Source: Amphritea atlantica (GTDB lineage Bacteria; Pseudomonadota; Gammaproteobacteria; Pseudomonadales; Balneatricaceae). From it: 64,000 nucleotides of DNA. The DNA lies in the NCBI GenBank assembly GCA_024397875.1, contig CP073344.1, positions 3,773,001 to 3,837,000 on the forward strand, given 5' to 3'. The position numbers were made by a program, and so were the translations under genes. The notes below the pieces were generated by a model. It worked only from the letters and a program-made list of their open reading frames with translations. It ran no database searches and had not been told where the DNA came from. Of this stretch, positions 52,026 through 64,000 are shown piece after piece. The stretch's first letter is position 1, and the number at the start of each line of letters is the position of its first letter.

Positions 52026-53090
52026 TTAAACGTGGTATTGAGCACTGAGCTCATGCACCGCATCAACGAAGATCTTCGGCTGCGCCGGGTCCACAAACTG
52101 ATGGATACCATGGCCCAGATTAAATATATGTCCCGGGCCACTGCCATAGCGGGCCAGGATATCGGCTACTTCAGCACGGATACGTTCCGGGGTACCGTAC
52201 AATACTGACGGATCCATATTACCCTGCAGAGCGACCTTATCACCCACCCGGGCGCGGGCATCATCAATATTGGTCGTCCAGTCCAGACCCAGCGCATCCG
52301 CACCGGACTCAGCCATCGCTTCGAGCCACTGACCACCATTTTTGGTGAACATAATCAGAGGCACTTTACGTCCCTCATTTTCACGGATCAGACCATTGGC
52401 AATCTGTTGCATATATTTCAGTGAAAATTCCTGATACATCGGGCCACTCAGAGCGCCCCCCCAGGTATCAAAAATCTGCACCGCCTGGGCGCCACTGCGA
52501 ATCTGCTCATTGAGGTAATCGGTCACTGACTGCGCCAGCTTGTCGAGCAGCTGGTGCATCACTTCGGGCGTCGCATACATCATCTGTTTGATATGACGGA
52601 AATCTTTACTGGAGCCACCCTCAACCATATAGGTTGCCAGAGTCCATGGGCTGCCAGAGAAACCGATCAGCGGTACCCGGCCATTCAGTTCAGAACGGAT
52701 GGTTTTCACCGCATCCATCACGTAATCCAGATCACGGGCAGAGTCGGGTACCGGCAATGCATCCACATCGGCTTCAGTGCGGATAATCTTTTTAAACTTA
52801 GGGCCTTCACCCGCTTCAAAATACAGCCCCAGTCCCATCGCATCCGGAATAGTGAGAATATCGGAAAACAGAATAGCGGCATCCAGAGCATAGCGCTCCA
52901 GCGGCTGAATGGTCACTTCGCAGGCCAGCTCTTTGTTTTTACACAGGCTCATGAAATCGCCTGCCTGGGCCCGAGTGGCGCGGTATTCAGGCAGATAACG
53001 CCCCGCCTGACGCATCATCCATACCGGTGTTACATCGACAGGCTCGCGCATTAGCGCGCGCAGAAAACGATCATTCTTCAGTTCAGCCAT
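52026..53090 (-). CDS. hemE: Uroporphyrinogen decarboxylase
   Basis: Starting at ATG 53090 ([13 protein letters not shown]) the protein has 354 aa, as in E. coli. It has the substrate-binding [30 protein letters not shown] and the [17 protein letters not shown] block, then [10 protein letters not shown]. It decarboxylates uroporphyrinogen III to coproporphyrinogen III in haem synthesis. Downstream of gltBD in the usual pseudomonad-like order. Confidence 0.95.
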   Translation of the reverse strand: MAELKNDRFLRALMREPVDVTPVWMMRQAGRYLPEYRATRAQAGDFMSLCKNKELACEVTIQPLERYALDAAILFSDILTIPDAMGLGLYFEAGEGPKFKKIIRTEADVDALPVPDSARDLDYVMDAVKTIRSELNGRVPLIGFSGSPWTLATYMVEGGSSKDFRHIKQMMYATPEVMHQLLDKLAQSVTDYLNEQIRSGAQAVQIFDTWGGALSGPMYQEFSLKYMQQIANGLIRENEGRKVPLIMFTKNGGQWLEAMAESGADALGLDWTTNIDDARARVGDKVALQGNMDPSVLYGTPERIRAEVADILARYGSGPGHIFNLGHGIHQFVDPAQPKIFVDAVHELSAQYHV

Positions 53091-53194
53091 TACATATTCT
53101 CGACTCAGATTCAAAACTGGGGGCATTTTACAGGTTTTTACAGGCAGGAGCGAACAACTGCTGCAGGTTCGCTTGTAAGTAAATCACAAATAAA

Positions 53195-53221
53195 AAAGGC
53201 CGCCTGAGCAGGCGACCTTTT
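53195..53221 (-). terminator. Terminator of gltD
   Basis: On the minus strand AAAGGTCGCCTG and CAGGCGGCCTTT form a stem (one G-U pair) followed by TTTTTTATTT, 15 bp past the gltD stop. Confidence 0.85.
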
Positions 53222-53235
53222 CCTGACACGATCAT

Positions 53236-54660
<1,425 letters not shown>

Positions 54661-54729
54661 TCACCCCGCCTAATAGTGCCTGCCCGCAGGCAGACACAGC
54701 TATAACTAAACACCTGTTCGATGAACCCA

Positions 54730-57700
54730 TTACTCCGGACGGGAGCGCATATCAGTCAGCAGCTCCCCCAGACTTGCCGCTTTCGGCTTAACCAGCCAGA
54801 AACGACCGATATAATCATCTAAGTTTTCAACAATCTGCTGACCCCAGTCACTACCGGTCTCTTTAACAAAACCGATGATTACCGAGCGCAGGTGATTTTT
54901 GTACTCTTCCATATGCTGTGGAGCAACCCGATGGATATCCACCAGCTCATGGTTGTACTTATCAACAAAGGTGTTGTCCATATCCAGCACGTAAGCGAAG
55001 CCGCCGGTCATACCTGCACCGAAGTTGTAACCTGTCTGGCCCAGCACGGTAATCAGACCGCCGGTCATATATTCACAACAGTGATCACCGGCACCTTCGA
55101 TAACGGCATGACAACCGGAGTTTCGCACCGCAAAGCGCTCGCCAGCACAACCGGCAGCATACAGAGTACCGCCGGTAGCACCATAGAGGCAGGTATTACC
55201 GATAATGGCGGTTTCGTTGCTGGCATAGGTGACCACATCCGGCTGATTAATAACGATCTTACCACCCGCCATGCCCTTACCGACGTAATCGTTGGCATCG
55301 CCTTTCAGGTAAAGCTCCTGACCGCCTGCGTTCCAGACACCGAAACTCTGACCCGCATGACCGGTAAAGTTAAAACGAAGCGGCGCATCAGACATGCCCA
55401 GATTTCCATGGACCCTTGCAATGGCCCCCGATGTCCGCGCACCGACAGAGCGGTCACAGTTAGTAATAGGCAGCTCAAACACCCCGCCCGACTTATCCGC
55501 AATAGGCTGTGTAGCCAGCTCCAGCATCTGGCTGTTCAGCGCACCGGTATCGTAAGGATCGTTATGCGCTACCTGACAGGTTTGTGGATACTCTGCCGGA
55601 ATACCGGCATCCGACACCAGCGGTGACAGGTCCAGCTTGCCATGCTTAGCAGTAGTACCCTCCAGCAGCTCCAGCAGATCGACACGACCCACCAGCTCTT
55701 CCAGACTCCGCACACCAACTGATGCCATCCACTGACGGGTTTCTTCAGCAACAAAGCGGAAGTAATTCTTAACCATCTCCACTGTGCCACGGTAATAGTT
55801 ATCCCGCAGCTCATCATTCTGTGTTGCGACGCCGGTGGCACAGTTATTGAGGTGACAGATACGCAGATATTTACATCCCACAGCCACCATCGGCATGGTA
55901 CCGAAACCAAAACTTTCTGCACCGAGAATGGCGGCTTTAACAACATCCAGACCGGTTTTCAGGCCGCCATCCGTCTGCAGACGGATTTTGCCTCGCAGGT
56001 GGTTACCCCGCAGCGACTGATGCGCATCAGCCAATCCCAGCTCCCACGGGGAACCGGCATAGTGCACAGAAGTCAGCGGGCTTGCCGCTGTACCACCATC
56101 ATAGCCAGAGATAGTAATCAGGTCAGCGTAGGCCTTGGCAACACCACACGCGATAGTACCAACACCCGGACGGGACACCAGCTTCACCGACACCAGACCT
56201 TCTGGATTTACCTGTTTCAGGTCGAAAATCAGCTGTGCCAGATCCTCAATCGAATAGATATCATGATGCGGCGGTGGTGATATCAGCGTCACACCCGGTA
56301 CCGAGTAGCGCAGACGAGCGATCAGGCTGTTAACCTTACCGCCCGGCAGCTGACCACCCTCACCGGGCTTAGCACCCTGAGCCACCTTGATCTGCATCAC
56401 ATCGGCATTGATCAGGTATTCCGGGGTGACACCAAAACGACCGGAAGCCACCTGCTTGATCTTGGAACGTTTATTAGTGCCGTGACGGGCCGGATCTTCA
56501 CCGCCCTCACCGGAGTTGGAACGCCCACCCAGCTCATTCATTGCCATTGCCAGGCACTCATGCGCCTCAGGTGACAGTGCTCCCAGCGACATCGCCGCGG
56601 AGTCAAAACGGGGGAACAATTGCTCTGCCGGTTCAACTTCACTCAGCGCAATCGGTTTAACATCTTTTCGCAATCCCATCAGGTCACGAATAGTTGCGAC
56701 ACCGCGCTTATTCACCAGATCGGCATAGGCCTGATAGTCAGCCGGATTACCACTTCGAACAGCAGTATGAATGGTGCGAATAACATCCGGGTTATACGCA
56801 TGGTATTCACCGCCATGCACATACTTTAACAAGCCACCCGGTTGAATCTTCTTACGGGCAACCCAGGCCTCAGCAGCCAGACTCTTCTGATCGAGCTGGA
56901 AATCACTGAAATCAGCGCCTTCAATACGGCTGGCAACGCCGGGGAAACAAAGATCAACGACTTCGGAGTTAATCCCTACCGCTTCAAACAGCTGTGCGCC
57001 ACGGTATGAGGCAATGGTCGAGATACCCATCTTCGAGAGGATCTTCATCAGGCCTTTCTTGATGCCTTTACGATAGTTCTCGTGGCTGTCGAGCCAGTTC
57101 ATCTGCATTTCGCCAGTGGCACAGAGATCGGTCAGTACACGGTAGGCCAGGTATGGATAAACCGCAGTGGCACCGAAACCAAACAGGACAGCAAAATGGT
57201 GAGGATCTCGCACCGTACCGGACTCAACAACAATGTTGGCATCAGCACGAAGTCGGGTATTGATCAGGCGGTGATGCACTGCACCGGTCGCCATCGCCGC
57301 ATGGATGGGTAGCCGCCCCTGTACAATCGCAAAATCAGACAGAATGATAATAACTTTGCCGGAACGAACCAGTTGTTCAGCCTGGTCAGCAACCGACTCA
57401 ATTGCTTCTTTAAGACCCATAACCTCAGGATCGTAATTCAGATCAATCTGGGCAACACCAAACCCTTCAACGGTATTGTTCTTCAACCGCAGAAACTTAC
57501 TGGCAGACAATACTGGCGAGGTAAGGATAACCCGGCGGGCGTGCTCCGGAGTCTCTTCAAATACGTTACGCTCGGCACCGATGCACGTTTCCAGTGACAT
57601 AACGATCGCTTCACGCAGCGGATCGATTGGTGGATTGGTTACCTGAGCGAACTGCTGACGAAAATAATCAAATACCGAGCGAACTTTTGATGACAACACC

Positions 57701-59184
57701 GCCATCGGCTTATCATCACCCATAGAGCCCACCGCTTCCATCGCGGTTTCACCCAAAGGACGCAATACCTGATCACGCTCCTCGTAGGTGACCTGGTACA
57801 TCTTCATGTGCGTTTTAACCTCTTCCGGGGTCATTTCACAGAAAGACTGGGACTCTTCAGTCAGGTTCATGGTCTGCTCTAAAGGCAGCGCATTCTCACG
57901 CATCCATTTTTTATAGGGCTGCGCTTTTTTAAGACGGTCATCGACATCAGCGGTATGCAGTACTTCACCGGTCTGAGTATCAATAGAGAGAATCTGACCC
58001 GGTCCGACACGCCCCTGAGATACAACATCTTCAGGTTTATAGTCAAACACACCGATCTCGGAAGCGGTACAGATCAAGCCATCTTTGGTCATAACCCAGC
58101 GGGAGGGGCGTAAGCCATTGCGATCCAGCATACAGACGGCAAAGCGGCCATCGGTCATTACCATTCCGGCAGGACCATCCCAGGGCTCCATATGCATGGA
58201 GTTGTAATCATAGAATGAGCGCAGCTCAGCATCCATGGTATCAACATTCTGCCATGCAGGAGGCACGATCATACGTGCCGCACGGTACAGGTTCATACCC
58301 CCGATCAGCAGGAATTCCAGCATATTATCCATGCTGGACGAATCGGAACCGGTGGTATTAACGATTGGCTGAAGCTCATCAACGTTGGGTAGCAGCTCAG
58401 TTGCAAACTTACTTGAGCGGGCACGGGACCAGTTACGGTTCCCCTCAATCGTGTTTATCTCGCCATTATGAGCCAGCAGGCGGAACGGCTGAGCCAGTGG
58501 CCAGCGTGGAGCCGTGTTGGTAGAGAAGCGCTGATGATAGGTACAGATGGCCGTTTCCAGACGCTCATCGCTGAGATCCTTATAGAACACCGGCAGATCC
58601 ACCGGCATTGTCAGCCCCTTATAGGAGATAACTTTATCTGACAGGCTGCAGATATAAAAATCCGGGTCTGTACTCAGAGCAATTTCAGCCTTACGCCGGG
58701 CTGTATAGAGACTGACCGCAAATTCACGATCCGCTTTATCAGTTGTAACAAAAACCTGCTCTATCTGCGGCAAGGTATCCTTTGCTATCGGTCCAAGACA
58801 GCTTGGATCTGTCGGCACAATCCGCCAACCTGCGACATTCAGTCCTTGCGCCACCAGTTCGTTATTCAACACATCCCGTGCTGCCGCAGCCAGCGTCGGC
58901 TCGTTTGACAAAAACACCATACCCACGGCATAACTGTCACCCAGCTCAACACCCAGCTCGCTTTTTGCCGCCGTACGCAGAAACACATCCGGCTTCTGCA
59001 TCAGCAACCCGCAGCCGTCTCCGGTTTTGCCATCAGCCGCGATCCCACCACGGTGGGTCATACATGCAAGTGCTTCAATCGCCTTCAACAATACATTGTG
59101 GCTTGGTTCACCTTGCATATGGGCCATCAGGCCAAAACCACAGTTGTCTTTGAACTCACCAGGGCGATACAGACCTATGCTCAT
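54730..59184 (-). CDS. gltB: Glutamate synthase large subunit
   Basis: The 1484-aa protein has a class II glutamine amidotransferase domain. The nucleophile Cys15 ([13 protein letters not shown]) is exposed by removal of a short propeptide. A central domain follows, then an FMN/2-oxoglutarate synthase barrel ([15 protein letters not shown]) with the 3Fe-4S cysteines [12 protein letters not shown], and a C-terminal beta-helix (GXGXG). It makes two glutamates from glutamine and 2-oxoglutarate. First gene of gltBD. Confidence 0.96.
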   Translation of the reverse strand: MSIGLYRPGEFKDNCGFGLMAHMQGEPSHNVLLKAIEALACMTHRGGIAADGKTGDGCGLLMQKPDVFLRTAAKSELGVELGDSYAVGMVFLSNEPTLAAAARDVLNNELVAQGLNVAGWRIVPTDPSCLGPIAKDTLPQIEQVFVTTDKADREFAVSLYTARRKAEIALSTDPDFYICSLSDKVISYKGLTMPVDLPVFYKDLSDERLETAICTYHQRFSTNTAPRWPLAQPFRLLAHNGEINTIEGNRNWSRARSSKFATELLPNVDELQPIVNTTGSDSSSMDNMLEFLLIGGMNLYRAARMIVPPAWQNVDTMDAELRSFYDYNSMHMEPWDGPAGMVMTDGRFAVCMLDRNGLRPSRWVMTKDGLICTASEIGVFDYKPEDVVSQGRVGPGQILSIDTQTGEVLHTADVDDRLKKAQPYKKWMRENALPLEQTMNLTEESQSFCEMTPEEVKTHMKMYQVTYEERDQVLRPLGETAMEAVGSMGDDKPMAVLSSKVRSVFDYFRQQFAQVTNPPIDPLREAIVMSLETCIGAERNVFEETPEHARRVILTSPVLSASKFLRLKNNTVEGFGVAQIDLNYDPEVMGLKEAIESVADQAEQLVRSGKVIIILSDFAIVQGRLPIHAAMATGAVHHRLINTRLRADANIVVESGTVRDPHHFAVLFGFGATAVYPYLAYRVLTDLCATGEMQMNWLDSHENYRKGIKKGLMKILSKMGISTIASYRGAQLFEAVGINSEVVDLCFPGVASRIEGADFSDFQLDQKSLAAEAWVARKKIQPGGLLKYVHGGEYHAYNPDVIRTIHTAVRSGNPADYQAYADLVNKRGVATIRDLMGLRKDVKPIALSEVEPAEQLFPRFDSAAMSLGALSPEAHECLAMAMNELGGRSNSGEGGEDPARHGTNKRSKIKQVASGRFGVTPEYLINADVMQIKVAQGAKPGEGGQLPGGKVNSLIARLRYSVPGVTLISPPPHHDIYSIEDLAQLIFDLKQVNPEGLVSVKLVSRPGVGTIACGVAKAYADLITISGYDGGTAASPLTSVHYAGSPWELGLADAHQSLRGNHLRGKIRLQTDGGLKTGLDVVKAAILGAESFGFGTMPMVAVGCKYLRICHLNNCATGVATQNDELRDNYYRGTVEMVKNYFRFVAEETRQWMASVGVRSLEELVGRVDLLELLEGTTAKHGKLDLSPLVSDAGIPAEYPQTCQVAHNDPYDTGALNSQMLELATQPIADKSGGVFELPITNCDRSVGARTSGAIARVHGNLGMSDAPLRFNFTGHAGQSFGVWNAGGQELYLKGDANDYVGKGMAGGKIVINQPDVVTYASNETAIIGNTCLYGATGGTLYAAGCAGERFAVRNSGCHAVIEGAGDHCCEYMTGGLITVLGQTGYNFGAGMTGGFAYVLDMDNTFVDKYNHELVDIHRVAPQHMEEYKNHLRSVIIGFVKETGSDWGQQIVENLDDYIGRFWLVKPKAASLGELLTDMRSRPE

Positions 59185-59358
59185 AAACGAATCCCACCAA
59201 AAAGTTCTTAATTATCAGTATATTACATCCACCAAATTTCAGCCACAGTTGTGAATGCAGAGAAAAAGGGACAGGTATTTTACACAGCGAGGGGGGGAAG
59301 GACAAATTATAAGCAATACAGAAAAATTTTTTGTTTGCGCTGGCAATACAAAAAAATA

Positions 59359-61002
59359 CTACTTTCTGGCCGACAGATCTGCCTGAATCCCCTGAATAGT
59401 CCTCGCCCAGGGCTTCAGCTTAGCAAGCGCTGAAGGCAGTGACGCACTTGCAGCACTTGCCGCATCCCGGTCTTTATACTGCCCATAGACTACCACAAAC
59501 CAAGGATTACCTTTATAGCGAGTCTGAAACATATAAAACTTTTGAGGCTCGTCCTGCGCACGGATAAACTGTTCCGCACTTTTGCGCACGCCAGCTCCCA
59601 ACATCTGCAGAGTATAACCGCTGGCCGGCCAGCGCATCAGACTTTCCTCTGCTTCGGTCAGCCGGCTTTCAGCAGCCACTGTTGTTGCAACCGGGGTAGT
59701 CTTGCGCGCAGGCTCAGGCTTTACCACTTTAACCGTTTTAGGTTCCGCCGGAATAACAGTCACCGCCGGTTTTGATGTGGCACTGGTTGTTGATTTTGTT
59801 ACAGGCTTAGCCTCAGGCGCTTTAGTTACAACGATATCCTGTGCCTTTTCAGCGGCAACTACCTCTTCCTGAGGCACTATTACCGGAGGAACAGTTTCCT
59901 GAGATACTATTTTCTCTGCAGCCTGAACTTCTGTTGTTTCCGGCACGACTACCCGCGATGGCGCCATGATCGGCTTATTATCCGCCAACAGCTGTGCCGA
60001 GGGGGCTGCTACATCCTGATCTGCCCCGGGCTGACTGAAAGTAACTTCCGGCACCTGAGTCGCATCCGCTGCAGAAGCGATCACCGGACCGGCTTCTATC
60101 GGCACCTCTATCTGCACCTGCGTGCGGGTCGTACCGGCGTCACTTTCCGGCCAGTATTGCCACAAACCACCCACCAGCACAACCAGCAGAACAGCAGCAA
60201 TACTGGCCAAGTGAACACGAGAAAGCCCCGCTGATTCAGTTGATTTTTTTACCGTACCTGACCGAAACAGCAACTCTATCTGCTGATTAAGCCGGCCCGG
60301 ATATCCACCTGATGCGTCATAAACAGCCTGTAGCTGCTTCTCGGTCAGGGAAGCCGAGGCGCTGTAACGCTGCAGCAGGTAACTCTGGGCTTCGCTGAAG
60401 GTTAACGGCTCCAGCACCACTTGATGAACCTGAGACTCCAGCAACGCATACTCGTCAAACGTCTGAAGCCGCTCGTGAAAGCCGTCGCCTGCCGCAATCA
60501 ACAGATGTGGCTTAACAGGTAACCCCTGAGCTTCGCTCAGCATTTGTAACAGAAGTTGAACAACCGGACTTTCCAGCAGGTCAGCATTATCAATAATGAT
60601 GACCCATTGAATATTTTCGACAGCCATGACCTGAGCAAAGCTGTAAATAGCATTCAGCATCTGCTGGTTATCGACCTGAGTATCCAGCTCGGGACTCAGC
60701 TGTTCACTCAGCGAGATCAGCACTGCGCTTAATCCGTTTGCCTTACTGCCATCGATCGCGCAAAGCCGTAAAGTCCGATCGCTCTCAGCTGCCTGGAGCT
60801 GCTGAATCAGAGTCGTTTTACCTGCCCCGGACGGGCCGGTCACCAGCAACAAAAAATCACTGAAGCGACTCAGATGCTCCAGTTTCTCCAGTAACTGGAG
60901 CCGGGAAGAGGGTTCAAAAAAGAAATTTTTACGCTGCTCTGCACTGGCAAATGCATCAGCCAGCGCCTCAACACCACGTCCCTGAAGATCCGCCATCTGC
61001 AT
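59359..61002 (-). CDS. DamX-like ATPase/SPOR-domain protein
   Basis: The 547-aa protein has an N-terminal AAA/ExeA-like ATPase (Walker A GPSGAGKTTL near 57-66, then VIIIDNADLL) and a single membrane helix near 265-285. A long Pro/Val/Lys-rich periplasmic linker and a C-terminal SPOR domain (from SGYTLQMLGA) follow. SPOR domains bind denuded septal peptidoglycan, so a cell-division role is likely. It is located between aroB and gltB, the position of damX-like genes in related bacteria. It abuts aroB (6-bp gap) and is probably co-transcribed with pilQ-aroKB. Confidence 0.88.
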   Translation of the reverse strand: MQMADLQGRGVEALADAFASAEQRKNFFFEPSSRLQLLEKLEHLSRFSDFLLLVTGPSGAGKTTLIQQLQAAESDRTLRLCAIDGSKANGLSAVLISLSEQLSPELDTQVDNQQMLNAIYSFAQVMAVENIQWVIIIDNADLLESPVVQLLLQMLSEAQGLPVKPHLLIAAGDGFHERLQTFDEYALLESQVHQVVLEPLTFSEAQSYLLQRYSASASLTEKQLQAVYDASGGYPGRLNQQIELLFRSGTVKKSTESAGLSRVHLASIAAVLLVVLVGGLWQYWPESDAGTTRTQVQIEVPIEAGPVIASAADATQVPEVTFSQPGADQDVAAPSAQLLADNKPIMAPSRVVVPETTEVQAAEKIVSQETVPPVIVPQEEVVAAEKAQDIVVTKAPEAKPVTKSTTSATSKPAVTVIPAEPKTVKVVKPEPARKTTPVATTVAAESRLTEAEESLMRWPASGYTLQMLGAGVRKSAEQFIRAQDEPQKFYMFQTRYKGNPWFVVVYGQYKDRDAASAASASLPSALAKLKPWARTIQGIQADLSARK

Positions 61003-61008
61003 GCTCCT

Positions 61009-62085
61009 TTATGACGCGAAGCGGGTAAGGGTGTGCTGTAACGACGCAGGGTCAAACTGGTCAGTAACCACAGCCCTGCCCAGCGCCTTCAGCAAAATCA
61101 AGCGAAGTTGCCCGTCGATGACCTTCTTATCCACAGCCATCAGCGTCATAAAATCTTCTGAAGTCATACCCTGTGGCGCTTCAACCGGCAGATTTGCCAT
61201 TTTCATGATCCGTACAACCCGCTGATAATCATCGCTGCTGATCCAGCCAAGACGCTGTGACAGATCTGCAGCCATGACGGTTCCAGCAGCCACGGCTTCA
61301 CCATGGAGCCAGTTGCCATACCCCTGACAAGACTCAATCGCATGGCCAAATGTATGTCCCAGATTAAGCAATGCACGAACACCGGATTCTTTTTCATCCT
61401 GCGCCACTACTTCGGCTTTCAGCTCACAGGAACGATAGATTGCATAGCTCAGCAGTGAAGTATCACGTCCAACCAGCCCGGACATATTTTTTTCCAGCCA
61501 GTCAAGAAAACGAGCATCATAAACCAGCCCATACTTTATCACCTCCGCCAGCCCCGCCGATAACTCACGATCCGGCAGAGTACGCAACACATCGACACTG
61601 GCCAGAACCACCTGCGGCTGATGAAAGGCGCCTATCATATTCTTACCGAGCGGATGATTAACCCCGGTCTTCCCCCCCACCGACGAGTCAACCTGGGAGA
61701 GCAGCGTGGTAGGAATCTGGATGAAATTTACACCTCGCTGATAACAGGCAGCCGCAAAACCGGTCATATCACCAATAACGCCTCCTCCCAGCGCGATCAG
61801 TGTCGTGGTCCGGTTATGCCGGCATTCAAGCAGGCGATCGAACACAGCATTCAGTTGTTCCAGCGTTTTAAACTGCTCGCCATCGGGAAGAATCACATCG
61901 TCGATCTGAACCGGAGGCAACACTGCTTTCAACTGATCCAGATACAGGGGAGCGACTGTTTCATTGCTGACGATCAAAACCTGATTACCTCTGATATAAG
62001 GTGCCAGGTTGGCAGAACGAAACAGGTCGGCTCCGATAAAGATAGGGTAGGAACGATCACCAAGATCGACATTCAGGGTTTGCAT
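61009..62085 (-). CDS. aroB: 3-dehydroquinate synthase
   Basis: The 358-aa protein has [52 protein letters not shown] and [15 protein letters not shown] (zinc ligands), then HGEAVAAG. It converts DAHP to 3-dehydroquinate in the shikimate pathway. It is 13 bp after aroK. Typical length. Confidence 0.96.
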   Translation of the reverse strand: MQTLNVDLGDRSYPIFIGADLFRSANLAPYIRGNQVLIVSNETVAPLYLDQLKAVLPPVQIDDVILPDGEQFKTLEQLNAVFDRLLECRHNRTTTLIALGGGVIGDMTGFAAACYQRGVNFIQIPTTLLSQVDSSVGGKTGVNHPLGKNMIGAFHQPQVVLASVDVLRTLPDRELSAGLAEVIKYGLVYDARFLDWLEKNMSGLVGRDTSLLSYAIYRSCELKAEVVAQDEKESGVRALLNLGHTFGHAIESCQGYGNWLHGEAVAAGTVMAADLSQRLGWISSDDYQRVVRIMKMANLPVEAPQGMTSEDFMTLMAVDKKVIDGQLRLILLKALGRAVVTDQFDPASLQHTLTRFAS

Positions 62086-62098
62086 GGCGGGCTTTTCT

Positions 62099-62617
62099 CT
62101 ATTTAACTATTTGCTGTGCGCGAAGCTCCGCCATTATATCAGTAACTACCGCTTTGGGGTTACGGCGTTCAGTGTCGATGACAACATCCGCCACCTGCAG
62201 GTAAAGGGGGTGCCGCTGTTCCATCAGTTGATTGAGTACAGTCTCGGGATCAGGGGTTTGCAGTAAAGGCCGGTTTTTATCCCGGGCGGTTCTCTCCAGC
62301 TGCTGCGCTACCGAAGCCTGCAGATAAACTACTGTGCCGCGCCCCTGCAGGTTTGAACGATTATCCTGACGCAATACTGCGCCACCACCGGTGGCCAGCA
62401 CCAGATTATCCTCAGCACTCAACAGATCGATAACATGAGCTTCCCGGTCCCGGAACCCGTCTTCACCTTCCACATCAAAAATCCAGGGAATATCGGCTCC
62501 GGCACGCTCCTCTATTACTTTATCGGAGTCCACAAATCTTAGTTTCAGCTCGTGAGAAAGAAGACGCCCTATGGTGCTTTTTCCAGCTCCCATAGGGCCA
62601 ATTAGAAATATATTCAA
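62099..62617 (-). CDS. aroK: Shikimate kinase
   Basis: The start is placed at TTG 62617 ([17 protein letters not shown]), with TAAGG upstream and just past the pilQ stop; an ATG at 62650 overlapping pilQ would add 11 residues. This gives 172 aa, the normal size. Walker A is [27 protein letters not shown], the RDREAH segment and ATGGGAV follow. It phosphorylates shikimate. It follows pilQ, as is usual in this group. Confidence 0.94.
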   Translation of the reverse strand: MNIFLIGPMGAGKSTIGRLLSHELKLRFVDSDKVIEERAGADIPWIFDVEGEDGFRDREAHVIDLLSAEDNLVLATGGGAVLRQDNRSNLQGRGTVVYLQASVAQQLERTARDKNRPLLQTPDPETVLNQLMEQRHPLYLQVADVVIDTERRNPKAVVTDIMAELRAQQIVK

Positions 62618-62627
62618 TACAACAACC

Positions 62628-64000
62628 TTACTGAGCCGACAGAGACTCACGTACCAGTTTAGGCGTGATAAAAATCAACAACTCTGTCTTCGTATTTGAC
62701 TTCGACTTATTCCGAAACAGCGCTCCAAGCACGGGTATATCACCCAGCAGCGGGGTCTTGTTCACAACTTCAAAAGTCTCATTCTCAAACACCCCACCGA
62801 GCACGATGGTCTGTCCATCGGGCACCACAACCGAGGTCTCCAGGGCATTCTTGATAATACTGATATCGCCATTATCCAACTGTTCACCAATCGAATCCTT
62901 ATGAATCACAAGATCCATTGCGATGCGATCGCCAGGATTGATTCGCGGAGTAACTTCCAGTGACAGTACCACATCTTTAAACTCGACATTCACTTCGCCA
63001 TCTTCAACAGTCTGATACGGGATCTCTTTACCAGACTCGATCATGGCAGCTTTACCGTTGGTGGTCATGATTTTCGGTTGAGAAATCACCTCTATCTTGC
63101 CATCAGTCTCCAGCGCAGAAAGCTCAAGCTGCAACAAAGCACTATTGGATGCTAAACCAATCGCAACCGATGCTGGTGAGGTCACCCCGGCACCAAGATC
63201 AACCATCAAACCACTGGGTACTGTTCCCGGGGATGACACACCAGCGATATCACTACCAATGGAGATTGCATTACCCGATGAGTCTGTATCACCGTATCCC
63301 AGCCCCCACTTAACCCCCAGGTCTTGCGATACAGTGCTATTGGCCGTTACCAGGCGCGCTTCAATCAACACCTGAGCAACCTCGGTATCGAAGCGACGCA
63401 GGGTTGCACGAATCTCTTCGATTCGCTTGGCTGTTTCTCGCACCATCAGCACATTGGTTTCATCATCGGCAAGCAGAAACCCCCGCTCAGATACCAGTTT
63501 AGCCTCATTGAGACGAGAAACCATATCAGTGGCCTTTCTGAAATCGACCTGGATAAACTCAGTTCGCAGGGGCGCCAGTTCTTCTATAGACTTACTGCTC
63601 TCCAATTCAACCCGTTCACGCTCTTTAATCTCCTCGGCGGTACCGATCAACAGCACATTACCCATTTCGCGCTTATCGAGCTTATTGGTGGTCAGGATAA
63701 GATCCAGCGCCTGATCCCAGGGAACATTCTTCAAACGCAGGGTGATATTACCGCCGACATTATCGCTGACAACCAGGTTCATCTCGGCCACTTCGGCAAG
63801 GATTTGCAGCACAGAACGCACTTCTACGTTCTGGAAATCCAGATCGATCCGCTCACCCTGATACGGAAAGCGTTCCTGCTCAATTTTATCCAGCTCGGCC
63901 TGAGTCACCGGCTTAAGATCGACGACCAGCTGATTGTTTGTCTGATAAACCATATAGTCGTATGGCTCAGGCGATGGCTTGATCAGAATTGATACATTCT
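62628..64000 (-). CDS. pilQ: Type IV pilus secretin PilQ, C-terminal part (cut by window edge)
   Basis: The frame stays open to the right edge (upstream residues include [20 protein letters not shown]), so the N-terminal part lies outside. Visible are the end of an AMIN-like domain, the secretin N0/N1 domains ([39 protein letters not shown]) and the secretin barrel ([38 protein letters not shown], then [12 protein letters not shown]). It forms the outer-membrane pore for type IV pili. About 457 residues of a usual ~700 are seen. pilMNOP would be expected upstream. Confidence 0.95.
   Translation of the reverse strand, partial: NVSILIKPSPEPYDYMVYQTNNQLVVDLKPVTQAELDKIEQERFPYQGERIDLDFQNVEVRSVLQILAEVAEMNLVVSDNVGGNITLRLKNVPWDQALDLILTTNKLDKREMGNVLLIGTAEEIKERERVELESSKSIEELAPLRTEFIQVDFRKATDMVSRLNEAKLVSERGFLLADDETNVLMVRETAKRIEEIRATLRRFDTEVAQVLIEARLVTANSTVSQDLGVKWGLGYGDTDSSGNAISIGSDIAGVSSPGTVPSGLMVDLGAGVTSPASVAIGLASNSALLQLELSALETDGKIEVISQPKIMTTNGKAAMIESGKEIPYQTVEDGEVNVEFKDVVLSLEVTPRINPGDRIAMDLVIHKDSIGEQLDNGDISIIKNALETSVVVPDGQTIVLGGVFENETFEVVNKTPLLGDIPVLGALFRNKSKSNTKTELLIFITPKLVRESLSAQ

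Noticed and set aside
59251..59433. Small plus-strand frame between gltB and the damX-like gene
   Set aside because: No ribosome site or similarity; it runs into the antisense of the damX-like gene.

Overview
The window looks like chromosome of a marine gammaproteobacterium of the Oceanospirillales type. The evidence is the gene content and order: pilQ-aroK-aroB-damX-like-gltB-gltD-hemE and nrdR-ribD-ribE-ribBA-ribH-nusB-thiL-pgpA are classic gammaproteobacterial blocks, and pomAB, a sulfide:quinone oxidoreductase and bufferin genes fit a marine heterotroph. The genus is an inference and was not tested. No transposase, integrase, CRISPR array, rRNA or intact tRNA gene was seen.

Positions 1-5.8 kb are accessory DNA, AT-richer than the rest. 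The block holds a lone XRE regulator lodged inside a broken copy of a small gene, three small minus-strand genes (a 144-aa unknown, a small tyrosine-phosphatase-like protein and a CxxC protein), and a remnant resembling the 3' end of tmRNA (ssrA) with its terminator. A YggL-family gene follows, then a two-gene AAA-ATPase/RloB module of the AbiL/RloAB type, a probable phage-defence system. A decayed second copy of the ssrA-end/yggL stretch closes the block. This is the signature of islands stacked at an ssrA attachment site.

Positions 5.8-18.5 kb carry accessory metabolism: a bufA-bufB-bufC-doxX bufferin operon (copper-binding peptide pathway), an aromatic-ring FAD hydroxylase, a sulfide:quinone oxidoreductase with a clear promoter and operator-like dyad, an AT-rich pair (membrane protein plus DUF3883-type nuclease-like protein), two c-type cytochromes of which one has a methionine-rich loop, and a RimK-like ATP-grasp ligase paired with a GNAT/C39-peptidase fusion. 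Positions 18.6-29.8 kb carry an argD-like aminotransferase behind a leader with clustered Trp codons and a terminator, fumC, a QEGLA-motif zinc-protease-like protein, ptsP, a GT39 glycosyltransferase, a 2OG-Fe(II) oxygenase, a winged-helix protein and a cytochrome c5-like protein.

Positions 29.8-64 kb are mostly core genome: the sodium-type stator pair pomAB, xseB-ispA-dxs (isoprenoid precursors), ribA, a PepSY/response regulator/histidine kinase operon, the riboflavin-nusB-thiL-pgpA operon, glyA, a small heat-shock protein, ettA, a PilZ protein, radA, metY, a beta-carbonic anhydrase, hemE, glutamate synthase (gltBD), a damX-like SPOR protein, aroB, aroK and the 3' part of pilQ, which runs off the right edge. 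Riboflavin synthesis appears divided between a stand-alone GTP cyclohydrolase II (ribA) and a RibBA whose cyclohydrolase half has lost its metal-binding cysteines.
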